A stretch of 64,000 bases of DNA from Muricauda sp. MAR_2010_75 (lineage in GTDB: Bacteria > Bacteroidota > Bacteroidia > Flavobacteriales > Flavobacteriaceae): positions 496,001 through 560,000 of the forward strand of contig NZ_JQNJ01000001.1 in the NCBI RefSeq assembly GCF_000745185.1, written 5' to 3'. The notes beneath the pieces were generated by a model. The model ran no database searches. It saw nothing but the letters and a program-made list of their open reading frames with translations, and had not been told where the DNA came from. The position numbers and the translations under genes were made by a program. The stretch's first letter is position 1; each line of letters starts with the position of its first letter. Below, piece by piece: positions 1 to 8,181 of the stretch.

Positions 1-64
1 TGACAAAATAATATTGATAGTTGGATGGCGTATCCCATAATTTTACCTGAATTATTGGCCAACC

Positions 65-2554
65 ATGAAGTTTTTCCCACTTGTTTTTCTATTTTTCACC
101 ATTGCAATGGTGCATGCCCAGAAATCCAATGACCTCCAAAACCAAGATTTTATCATCAACGATTTGGAATACCTGGAGCGTAGGGGCGCCAATGTGATGC
201 TTGCCCATGATTTTTACCCAGAAAGCCATCAAGGGGGTGTTGGCATCATCCAAAATGGCATTCGGGTGGCCACCAATGGTGACCTTAGACTTGAAGCCGC
301 ACCTGGACAATGGCAACCCGTTCCTAAAGTGGGTGAGCGGAACGTAGATCGTGAAAAACAGGAAATCAGCGTTAGGATGGCATATCCCGACGAATCCAAG
401 GACAAAAAAGGGTTTAACCCCATTGATTACCCTGACCTGAATTTCGCATACACCTTAAAAGTGGTGCCATCCGGTAAATCCTTTAAAATAATTGTTGATC
501 TTGAAGAACCCCTGCCCGAAGAATGGATTGGAAGGGTAGGGATGAATCTGGAACTGTTTCCCGGGGTCCTCTTCGGTAAGTCGTATTATATGGACCGATC
601 TTTTGGATTGTTCAATCGCCAGGCCAATGGTCCAGGATCAAAAAATGCACATGGCATTTATGAACTCGAACCCATGGCCATGGGCAAGAAATTGGTCATC
701 GCACCTGAAGAACCGGGTCAGACCCTGGTCATTAAAAACATGAACGGATCTCCGCTCCAACTTTTGGATGGGCGTGCCCAACACAGCAATGGATGGTTCA
801 TTGTACGTTCACTGATCGCTCCCGGAGCCACAAAAAATGCCGTGCAGTGGTTGGTTACACCCAAAACATTGGAAAATTTCACTTATAGTCCTGTTGTACA
901 GGTATCCCAAGTGGGGTACCATCCTTCACAGCAAAAAATTGCCGTGATCGAAACGGACAAAAACGATGAAACCGTTGAGAAAGCCCATTTGTTCCAGGTT
1001 GGAGAAAATGGGGAGCTCAACGAGGTCCTGTCCAAGACCCCAAAGTCTTGGGGCGGTTTTTTAAGATATCGGTATTACCAATTTGATTTTTCGGAGATCA
1101 AAGAACCCGGAATGTACCAAATTGGTTACGGACAATATACTAGTCATCCGTTTCAAATAAGCAGCACCGTTTATCAGCGCCATGTTTGGCAGCCCACCTT
1201 GGAGTACTTTTTACCGGTACAGATGTGCCACATGCGGGTAAATGACCGATATAAGGTTTGGCATGGACTCTGTCACATGGACGATGCCCGGATGGCCCCC
1301 ATCAATACCAATCATTTCGATGGGTATCTCCAAGGGCCTGAGACCCTGACCCAATACCTATCGGGAGAGCATGTCCCTGGGATCAATATAGGGGGTTGGC
1401 ATGATGCGGGGGATTATGACCTCCGGGTAGAATCCCAGGCCTCCACCATCCATGGGCTTTCCCAGATTTACGAGATCTTTGCCGTCGATTATGACAACAC
1501 TGCCATAAATCAGTCCAATAGGACCGTGGATTTATTGACCCCTGATGGGAAGCCGGATATTTTGCAGCAAATTGAACACGGGGCATTGTCCATCGTTGGG
1601 GGATACAAGAGCATGGGCCGATTCTACCGAGGTATCATCGTACCCACCTTGGGTCAATATGTACTGCTTGGGGACCCCGTGAACCACAGTGACAACAAAA
1701 TATTTTCAAATGAGGAGGAAGACAATAAAATTGCCCTGGGTCAGTCCGGAGCTCCCGATGATCGATGGGTGTTCACGGAAAAGAACCCGTTCAGGGAGTT
1801 GGGAACCGCTGCAGCCTTGGCCGCGACTGCAAGGGCCCTAAAGGGGTACAACGATACTTTGGCAGAGGATTGTTCATCCATAGCACTTGAGGTATGGAAT
1901 TTGACCAAAGTGGAAAACCCCCTTTTGAAAGTCGGACTGGCCGCCGAACTTTTACAGACCACAGAGGATAAAAAATATGCTGATTATTTGGTGGAACACG
2001 GTGATGCGATCGCCAATGCCATTTCAAGGATGGGATGGATAGTGGGCCCTGTGCTGCCCCTTGTGGACGACTCGGCCTTCCATAAGAAAATCACGGATTC
2101 CGTACATGGTTACTTTAAGGAAGTGGAGAATTTGGGCAACAAAACGCCTTATGGAATACCTTATGAGCCCAATATTTGGGGTGCGGGATGGGGCATCCAA
2201 AACTTTGGAGTGAGACAGTATTTTCTACATACCAGTTTTCCCCAAATATTCCCAAAAACCTATATGCTCAATGCCATGAATTTCATCCTGGGGGTACACC
2301 CTGGTATCAATACCTCCTCATTTGCCTCCGGTGTCGGGTCTCGTTCCCTGACTCAAGCCTATGGGGTAAATAGAGGTGATTTTTCCTTTATCCCTGGTGG
2401 CATCGGCTCTGGTACCGCCTTGATTCGCCCTGATTTTCCCGAACTGTTGGAATGGCCATTTCTTTGGCAACAGACCGAATATGTGCTGGGTGGGGGTACC
2501 ACTGATTATTTATTTCTGATTTTGGCCGCGGACGAACTGCTAAATAAACCTTGA
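65..2554 (+). CDS. Secreted glycoside hydrolase family 9 (endoglucanase-like) with an extra N-terminal domain
   Basis: The 829-residue product starts with a signal peptide (about residues 1-18, ending at HAQ). Residues 20-285 form a region I do not recognise. A cellulase N-terminal Ig-like domain follows from about residue 290 (VSQVGYHP), then a GH9 (alpha/alpha)6 catalytic domain. The GH9 motif GGWHDAGDYD is present, with the catalytic Asp pair at about D447 and D450. The general acid is probably E805 in the TEYVLGG segment near the C-terminus. GH9 enzymes are inverting beta-1,4-glucanases, and some act on glucomannan. The gene lies 18 bp before a GH26 mannanase and is probably co-transcribed with it, so a mixed beta-glucan/mannan backbone is a reasonable substrate. 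Exact specificity cannot be read from sequence. The ATG has no good upstream alternative. Confidence 0.88.
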   Translation: MKFFPLVFLFFTIAMVHAQKSNDLQNQDFIINDLEYLERRGANVMLAHDFYPESHQGGVGIIQNGIRVATNGDLRLEAAPGQWQPVPKVGERNVDREKQEISVRMAYPDESKDKKGFNPIDYPDLNFAYTLKVVPSGKSFKIIVDLEEPLPEEWIGRVGMNLELFPGVLFGKSYYMDRSFGLFNRQANGPGSKNAHGIYELEPMAMGKKLVIAPEEPGQTLVIKNMNGSPLQLLDGRAQHSNGWFIVRSLIAPGATKNAVQWLVTPKTLENFTYSPVVQVSQVGYHPSQQKIAVIETDKNDETVEKAHLFQVGENGELNEVLSKTPKSWGGFLRYRYYQFDFSEIKEPGMYQIGYGQYTSHPFQISSTVYQRHVWQPTLEYFLPVQMCHMRVNDRYKVWHGLCHMDDARMAPINTNHFDGYLQGPETLTQYLSGEHVPGINIGGWHDAGDYDLRVESQASTIHGLSQIYEIFAVDYDNTAINQSNRTVDLLTPDGKPDILQQIEHGALSIVGGYKSMGRFYRGIIVPTLGQYVLLGDPVNHSDNKIFSNEEEDNKIALGQSGAPDDRWVFTEKNPFRELGTAAALAATARALKGYNDTLAEDCSSIALEVWNLTKVENPLLKVGLAAELLQTTEDKKYADYLVEHGDAIANAISRMGWIVGPVLPLVDDSAFHKKITDSVHGYFKEVENLGNKTPYGIPYEPNIWGAGWGIQNFGVRQYFLHTSFPQIFPKTYMLNAMNFILGVHPGINTSSFASGVGSRSLTQAYGVNRGDFSFIPGGIGSGTALIRPDFPELLEWPFLWQQTEYVLGGGTTDYLFLILAADELLNKP

Positions 2555-2572
2555 AATTAAACGACATAAAAA

Positions 2573-3574
2573 ATGACAAAAATTATATGTTCTTCCATGT
2601 TTCTTTTGGCATTGTCCACAGTAAAGGCCCAATACGGCCCGGTCAATGGGAATGCCACGGAAGAGGTCAAAGTGCTTTTGGATTACATCCATTCCTTGGA
2701 TGGGAAAATCCTGGCCGGACAGCACAGTTATAATGAAAACCCAAGCTCCTTTTACAACAAGGCCAAGGAAATCTCTGGAAAGGCCCCTGCGGTCTGGGGA
2801 ACGGATTTTTACTGGAATGGAAAGGATAATCCTGGAGAGCGGATCGTAAAAGAGGCCATTGATAAATATCACGAAGGGGCCATTGTAACCCTGATGTGGC
2901 ACGTAGGGCAACCAAAACATGACCCACCCTTTTCTTGGAGAGAAAGCGTACAAGGGGAAATCAGTAAGAAGGAGTGGGACGATATGCTGACCCCTGGTAC
3001 CGAGTTGTTCCAAAGGTGGACGCAGCAGGTGGACCAAGTGGCCGTACACCTTAAAAAATTACAGGAGGCCAAGGTCCCCATTCTTTGGAGGCCTTATCAT
3101 GAGATGAACGGCGTTTGGTTTTGGTGGGGCAATAAAAAGGGGAAAGATGGTTTTGTCAAGCTCTGGAAACAGCTCTATGACAGATTGGTGAACCATCACC
3201 GATTGAACAATTTGATCTGGGTTTGGAATGCCAACGGACCAAGGGACATACCTGGGGACCAAGCCTATGATTACAAGGATTTTTATCCAGGACACAAGTA
3301 TGTGGATATATTGGCCACCGATGTCTACCATGGCGATTATGAACAAAAAGATTATGATCAATTGGTAAAACTCGCCAAGGGAAAGCCCATTGCCTTGGGT
3401 GAGGTTGGCCAATTACCGAGACCATTGGTTTTGGAAGCGCAACCCAAATGGTCCTGGTTCATGGTTTGGTCCAATTGGATCGAAACCGCCAACTCCCCGG
3501 AACGGGTCAAAGAGGTCTATGGTTATGATAAAACAATTACAAAAGATGAGATACAGTTTACCAACGAGCGCTAA
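2573..3574 (+). CDS. Secreted GH26 beta-mannanase
   Basis: This 333-residue protein has a short signal peptide (cleavage after about residue 19, VKA-Q) and a single GH26 TIM-barrel domain. The acid/base motif WRPYHEMNG places the acid/base at E177, followed by the aromatic segment WFWWG. The nucleophile is E277 in ALGEVG. GH26 enzymes are mostly endo-beta-1,4-mannanases with a retaining mechanism. It has no lipobox, unlike the second GH26 of the window (6841-7977), so this one is probably periplasmic or released. It sits between the GH9 gene (18 bp gap) and the GH30-like gene, whose start overlaps its 3' end by about 29 bp, so the three are probably one transcript. Confidence 0.92.
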   Translation: MTKIICSSMFLLALSTVKAQYGPVNGNATEEVKVLLDYIHSLDGKILAGQHSYNENPSSFYNKAKEISGKAPAVWGTDFYWNGKDNPGERIVKEAIDKYHEGAIVTLMWHVGQPKHDPPFSWRESVQGEISKKEWDDMLTPGTELFQRWTQQVDQVAVHLKKLQEAKVPILWRPYHEMNGVWFWWGNKKGKDGFVKLWKQLYDRLVNHHRLNNLIWVWNANGPRDIPGDQAYDYKDFYPGHKYVDILATDVYHGDYEQKDYDQLVKLAKGKPIALGEVGQLPRPLVLEAQPKWSWFMVWSNWIETANSPERVKEVYGYDKTITKDEIQFTNER

Positions 3575-5510
3575 ACAATACTGTTTTAGACTACTTATTG
3601 TCGCATTGATTCCATTATCAGGATTCTCCCAGACCGAATTTACGACTTGGGGAAACATCACGGGCATTCGAATTGACCACCAATTGATGGAGTTCAGGTC
3701 CAGTTTGGTCCTGGTCGATCGGAATTCTGAAGAAAGGGCTACCCGAAAGGAGCGTCAACGCATTGACTTTCAAAGAGAGCAGGGTAAAAAGATTTTTTCA
3801 TATGCCATGGACAGCATCCTATGGAAGGAAACCCTGCATTCCGATCAAAAGGAATCGACTGTGGTACAGATTGATTTTTCCTCAACCGTTGACACTTTGA
3901 TCAATGGCGCTTACTTTAGAATTGAATTGCCCGAGGAATTTGGGTCGGATACCGAATTTGCCATCAAAACCCCATCCCAATTCCATTTAGCCGATATCAA
4001 TAAATCATTTGATGGTGCTGATTATAAGGCCCCATCCACGTCAGTGAAGGTAACTTCCCCAACACGGGAATTGAACATTTTGTTTGAAAAACCAACTGAG
4101 GTGAGCATTCGTGCCCTGGATTCCATTCACCCAAAAATAGAGCTCAACTTTGGGTTGGCCAGTGGACAAATACCTGCCCATACCCAGTATAGCAATACCT
4201 TCACGATAAGCGCATCGGGTGTGATAGATACATCCCCCATTGAGCTCGAAGTATTTCCTGATCAATTAGGGGAGAAATTTGATGGGATTGGAGGCAATTT
4301 TAGGTTACAGAACCCTAGAATGGACCCTCAGGTCATCGACTATAGCCTGGATAATCTAAGGGTTTCATGGTCTAGGGTTGAGATGCCTTGGAGACAATGG
4401 CACCCTGATCATTCCAAAAATCCCATTGAGGAGGCCAAAAATGGAAACCTTCATCCAAAAGTAAGGGAAGCCATGGAAATGGCACAACGCTTGGACAAAA
4501 TGGGAATCCCGGTAATATTGGCAGCATGGTTCCCCCCCGATTGGGCCATCATCGGAGAAAGGGTACGCGGGGCCAACCCGGATGGAACACGGGGCAATGC
4601 GTTGGACCAAAGCAAAAAAATGATCATTTATAAATCCATAACGGACTATATAGCATATTTGGAAGAAGTCTATGGTGTGGAAACGGTGATGTTTTCTTTT
4701 AATGAGTCAGATTTGGGAATAGATGTCCGCCAAACAGCGGAAGAACACAATATATTGATAAAGGAGTTGGGGACCTACTTCAGGTCACGGGGAGTGGACA
4801 CCAAGTTTCTTTTGGGGGATACGGCCGATGCCAATGGATGGGAATTTACCACCATCGCATCCACAGATCCGGAGACAAGACCCTACATCGGAGGGGTTTC
4901 TTTCCACTCTTGGAGAGGATGGACCGATGAAAATCTCTTGAAATGGTCGGACATTTCCAAGCGGGTGGATGTGCCGTTATTTGTCGGAGAGGGGAGCATA
5001 GATGCCGGGGCTTGGCGCTATCCGCAAATTTTTGAAGAACCGACCTATGCACTGGATGAAATTGATGTGTATCTGAAAATATTGAACATATCACAACCAT
5101 TGACCATTCTACAATGGCAATTGACCTCGGATTACTCCCCCATGTCAGGGGGAGGAATCTTTGGCAACGATTCCCAGGACCTCTACCCCACTCAGAGATT
5201 CTTCAATTTAAAACAGTTGGGAAGCACCCCCAAGGGGCTCCATGCGATTCCAATAACCTCCTGTGAAGACCTTGTAACCCCTGCCGCTTTTATAAGTACA
5301 AGGAAGAACAAATTGGCCGTTCATCTTGTCAATAAAGGGGCCACAAGAAATGCCACCATTACCGGAATTCCTAATCGTATCAAACGGTTAAAGGTCTTTA
5401 CAACGAACCAAGAGAAATCCTATGAAACTACCAAGACGATATCTGTTCGAAACGGCTCGGCCATGTTGGAATTGGAAGGGGCAAGTTTTATCTCCCTGAT
5501 CGACGACTAG
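3546..5510 (+). CDS. Secreted clan GH-A glycosidase, GH30-like
   Basis: The product is about 654 residues from the ATG at 3546, which gives a signal peptide ending at GFSQ. ATGs at 3519 and 3525 are alternatives; the one at 3519 has AGAGG just upstream. All starts lie inside the 3' end of the GH26 gene. About 220 N-terminal residues form a beta-rich domain. A TIM barrel follows, beginning near FDGIGGNF, a motif seen in GH30 enzymes. The acid/base candidate is E387 in FNESDLG and the nucleophile candidate is E482 in FVGEGS, both placed as in clan GH-A. A C-terminal beta-sandwich completes the GH30-like layout. GH30 holds beta-glucosidases, xylanases and other retaining enzymes, so the substrate cannot be assigned. 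Context suggests beta-mannan or glucomannan side chains or backbone. Membership of GH39 or an unclassified clan-A family is possible. Confidence 0.75.
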   Translation: MRYSLPTSAKQYCFRLLIVALIPLSGFSQTEFTTWGNITGIRIDHQLMEFRSSLVLVDRNSEERATRKERQRIDFQREQGKKIFSYAMDSILWKETLHSDQKESTVVQIDFSSTVDTLINGAYFRIELPEEFGSDTEFAIKTPSQFHLADINKSFDGADYKAPSTSVKVTSPTRELNILFEKPTEVSIRALDSIHPKIELNFGLASGQIPAHTQYSNTFTISASGVIDTSPIELEVFPDQLGEKFDGIGGNFRLQNPRMDPQVIDYSLDNLRVSWSRVEMPWRQWHPDHSKNPIEEAKNGNLHPKVREAMEMAQRLDKMGIPVILAAWFPPDWAIIGERVRGANPDGTRGNALDQSKKMIIYKSITDYIAYLEEVYGVETVMFSFNESDLGIDVRQTAEEHNILIKELGTYFRSRGVDTKFLLGDTADANGWEFTTIASTDPETRPYIGGVSFHSWRGWTDENLLKWSDISKRVDVPLFVGEGSIDAGAWRYPQIFEEPTYALDEIDVYLKILNISQPLTILQWQLTSDYSPMSGGGIFGNDSQDLYPTQRFFNLKQLGSTPKGLHAIPITSCEDLVTPAAFISTRKNKLAVHLVNKGATRNATITGIPNRIKRLKVFTTNQEKSYETTKTISVRNGSAMLELEGASFISLIDD

Positions 5511-5550
5511 AACAACTACTGATTTTTCCTAAACACTGACCCTTAAAAAG

Positions 5551-5576
5551 CCCCAAAATGGGATTCCATTTTGGGG
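5551..5576. terminator. Bidirectional rho-independent terminator
   Basis: Perfect 11-bp stem CCCCAAAATGG / CCATTTTGGGG around a GATT loop. It lies between the convergent GH30-like and GH130 genes, with an A-rich run on the left and a T run at 5588-5597 on the right, so it can serve both strands. Confidence 0.85.
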
Positions 5577-5613
5577 TCTTTGCTACCTTTTTTTTTTGGA
5601 TATGTCCTTCTAA

Positions 5614-6804
5614 CTAGTACAATCCTTCGTTTCGATCGATCAAATCAATAATGGCCTCGACCGATTTATTGGAATGCAATTTGTCCTCGGGGGTGTTCTT
5701 GCAATAATCCACCAAAATATCGATTGTCGTAGTCGCCACGTGCATCCGGGTATCGGACGAAGCATAATAGATAAAGACCTTTCCATCGTCTTCAACAACC
5801 CATCCGTTGCAGAAAAGTACATTCCCGACATCGCCTATAATTTCTTGATCATTGGGGGCCATTAAATATCCACCGGGTCTATGGACTATCCTAGTAATGT
5901 CTTCAAGTTCCGTCATGAACATATATAGCACATAACGTAATCCGGCAGCGGTATTGCGAACTCCATGGGCCAAATGGAGCCATCCATCAGGGGTTTTGAT
6001 GGGCGATGGTCCTTGTCCGTTCTTTAATTCATAGACAGTATGGTATTCCTTGTTACTGATAATGACTTCGTCCTTGACCACAGGGTCGGTCATGTCATTA
6101 ACATAGCCAAGTCCTATGCCCCCACCTGACCCAGTAAGGATAAATCCATCTTGCGGTCGTGTGTATACCACATATTTTCCATTTACAAACTCTGGATGCA
6201 GTGTCACGTTGCGCTGTTGCTTCGCCGTTGAGATGAGGTCTGGCAACCGCTCCCAGTTTTTTAGGTCCTTTGACCGTATGATACCTGCATTGGCCACTGC
6301 TGCGGATGTATCACCTGCGGAAGCCTTTGGATCTTTTCTTTCCGTACAAAAAATGCCATAGACATAACCGTCCTCATGTTTCACCAAACGCATATCATAG
6401 ACATTGACATCAGGTTCCTCGTTCTGGGGAAGTATCATGGGCTTGTCCCAAAATGTAAAACCATCGACACCGTTATCACTTTCGGCAAATGCAAAAAAGG
6501 ATTTTCTGTCAGCCCCTTCCACTCTTATGGCCAAAACGTATTTTCCGTTCCATTTAATGGCCCCCGCGTTAAAGGCGGCATTGACACCGATCCTTTCCAG
6601 ACCATACGGATTGGTCTCCATGTTCAGATCATAACGCCAGTGGATGGGAATGTGTTCAGCTGTGATGATCGGATATTTGTACCTATTATAAATTCCATTG
6701 GTCTTTACGTCCATCACATTTTTTCTATCCACCAACTTTTGATGTTCTTTAAAGAGTTTATGATATTTTGTCGGGAAATTTGGGATGATCACATTATTTC
6801 TCAT
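5614..6804 (-). CDS. GH130 beta-mannoside phosphorylase (mannosylglucose phosphorylase-like)
   Basis: This 396-residue protein has no signal peptide and should be cytoplasmic. It shows the GH130 five-bladed propeller signature: GVNAAFNAGAIKWNGKY, then RVEGADRKSFFA (residues 94-105), and the proton-donor Asp as D137 in VYDMRL. These blocks closely resemble subfamily 1, the 4-O-beta-D-mannosyl-D-glucose phosphorylases, which use inorganic phosphate to release mannose 1-phosphate and glucose. It is the last gene of the minus-strand operon, 36 bp after the GH26 lipoprotein gene. Its job would be the intracellular end of mannan or glucomannan breakdown. Activity on manno-oligosaccharides (subfamily 2) is the main alternative. 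Confidence 0.9.
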   Translation of the reverse strand: MRNNVIIPNFPTKYHKLFKEHQKLVDRKNVMDVKTNGIYNRYKYPIITAEHIPIHWRYDLNMETNPYGLERIGVNAAFNAGAIKWNGKYVLAIRVEGADRKSFFAFAESDNGVDGFTFWDKPMILPQNEEPDVNVYDMRLVKHEDGYVYGIFCTERKDPKASAGDTSAAVANAGIIRSKDLKNWERLPDLISTAKQQRNVTLHPEFVNGKYVVYTRPQDGFILTGSGGGIGLGYVNDMTDPVVKDEVIISNKEYHTVYELKNGQGPSPIKTPDGWLHLAHGVRNTAAGLRYVLYMFMTELEDITRIVHRPGGYLMAPNDQEIIGDVGNVLFCNGWVVEDDGKVFIYYASSDTRMHVATTTIDILVDYCKNTPEDKLHSNKSVEAIIDLIDRNEGLY

Positions 6805-6840
6805 AGTCGGGATTTATGATAGATATTCAGAAATTAACCT

Positions 6841-7977
6841 TCATTTAATTTTTTTGATATCCTTTAAAAACAATACATGGGGAAGCTCTTTGAATTTCAC
6901 AAAATCGGAGCTGCTTGTTGCTCCTGTGTAGGGGACAAAATAGTGGCTTGGCCATGCATTCCGCCAAAACAGGGCCCAAGAAATATCATATTGGGCAATG
7001 TTTTTATCCAAAATCCGTGTCCACCAATCCTCAATAGGAACCTTGTTCAACCCGGCCTCCGTAAGTGCGAAGGGTTTATTTTTGTCATTTCCTATTTTCT
7101 TCAATATCGCAAGATCTGTATTTAGGGCCTCAACAAAGTCCTCAACGGTACCATGCTGATATATATCCACTCCCAAAATATCCACATAGGCATCCCCAGG
7201 ATAATATTTCAAGTATTCCTCCACTGTCCGAAAAGTATTTACCGAGTAGGCATACAACACATTATGTACATCAAATTCGTTGCTTAAGATGTTAACAGTT
7301 TCGCGCCAAAGCTGCCGATATTCCGCTGAAGTACAATTGCCCTCCCCCCACCAGAACCAACTGCCGTTCATTTCATGATAGGGTCTGAATATCACTGGTA
7401 TCAGGTTCCCTTTTTTATCCCTTAGGTCATTTAAAAAATCCGCTACCCGGGAAAGCCACCCTCTATATTTTGGATGCAATGGCCCGTCCTTGAGCACATA
7501 CTTTACAGCTTCGGTGGTATCCCACGCGCTCTTCTGGGAAACAGGGTTATCGGGGTGCCAACTAATGGTCACAATTCCCTTTTCTTGATGGGCCTTTCGA
7601 ATGAGGCTTTTCATCAGGTCAAAATTGACCGTGTCCAAATTTTGGACCCTGCCTTTTTCTATATGCCCAATTTCAAAACCATGAATGGCGGGATGGTCAC
7701 CGGTAACTTCATGGACATCACTTTTGAAGACATTTCCCTTGTTTTTCCATCCAATCCCGTAGGCCAAGGCATCTTGATGGCCAAAAGCATACCCTACTTT
7801 CTTTATGTTGTTGACTTTATGATATAACAACTTAGCATCTAAAGTAAGGGCCTTGTCGGTGAGGGAGGTATTTTGATCGACAAACTTTTTATAGGAACTG
7901 CAGGATTGCATAACCAGCACAAGAAAACATAGTAAGCCATAAAAAACCTTATTTGAACCGGAACACATGTTTTTCAT
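6841..7977 (-). CDS. GH26 beta-mannanase lipoprotein
   Basis: I place the start at the ATG at 7977 (378 residues), since it directly gives a lipoprotein signal with lipobox VMQSC; an upstream ATG at 8001 adds eight residues. The GH26 catalytic motifs are complete: acid/base Glu in RPYHEMNG followed by WFWWG, and nucleophile Glu in ALTEAG (E210 and E315 when counted from the 8001 start). It is membrane anchored, unlike the soluble GH26 at 2573-3574, which suggests division of labour: one enzyme on long chains, one on oligosaccharides near the SusCD transporter. Exo- versus endo-action cannot be decided here. It lies between the ASPIC/FG-GAP lipoprotein gene (about 200 bp upstream) and the GH130 gene. 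Confidence 0.9.
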   Translation of the reverse strand: MKNMCSGSNKVFYGLLCFLVLVMQSCSSYKKFVDQNTSLTDKALTLDAKLLYHKVNNIKKVGYAFGHQDALAYGIGWKNKGNVFKSDVHEVTGDHPAIHGFEIGHIEKGRVQNLDTVNFDLMKSLIRKAHQEKGIVTISWHPDNPVSQKSAWDTTEAVKYVLKDGPLHPKYRGWLSRVADFLNDLRDKKGNLIPVIFRPYHEMNGSWFWWGEGNCTSAEYRQLWRETVNILSNEFDVHNVLYAYSVNTFRTVEEYLKYYPGDAYVDILGVDIYQHGTVEDFVEALNTDLAILKKIGNDKNKPFALTEAGLNKVPIEDWWTRILDKNIAQYDISWALFWRNAWPSHYFVPYTGATSSSDFVKFKELPHVLFLKDIKKIK

Positions 7978-8064
7978 TCTTTTTCCTCCTAGCCTATTCA
8001 CCGTATTTTAAAGAGAATATCAAAGTATCAAGTACAAAAAAAATTCACTTTAACAATTCAATTA

Positions 8065-8072
8065 CAAATATA
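8065..8072 (-). promoter_or_regulatory. Candidate Bacteroidota -7 promoter element
   Basis: On the minus strand the octamer reads TATATTTG, matching the Bacteroidota -7 consensus TAnnTTTG, about 88 bp before the GH26 lipoprotein start. No clear -33 TTG partner is seen at the expected distance. It may give the GH26-GH130 pair a promoter of its own in the 8002-8181 gap. Confidence 0.25.
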
Positions 8073-8181
8073 AATTTTAACATTTGTAGGTTTTGATACT
8101 TTTTAATCATTTTGCGATAAAAAAAACCAGTATTTCTACCCCACTTGTTTGTTCAATCCCATTTTAAAGTATAAATGAGCT

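Noticed and set aside
1..64. End of an upstream gene
   Set aside because: The first bases could be a stop codon, but there is too little sequence to support a gene.
89..423. Two minus-strand open frames inside the GH9 gene
   Set aside because: They lie opposite a gene with strong GH9 motifs and have no recognisable content.
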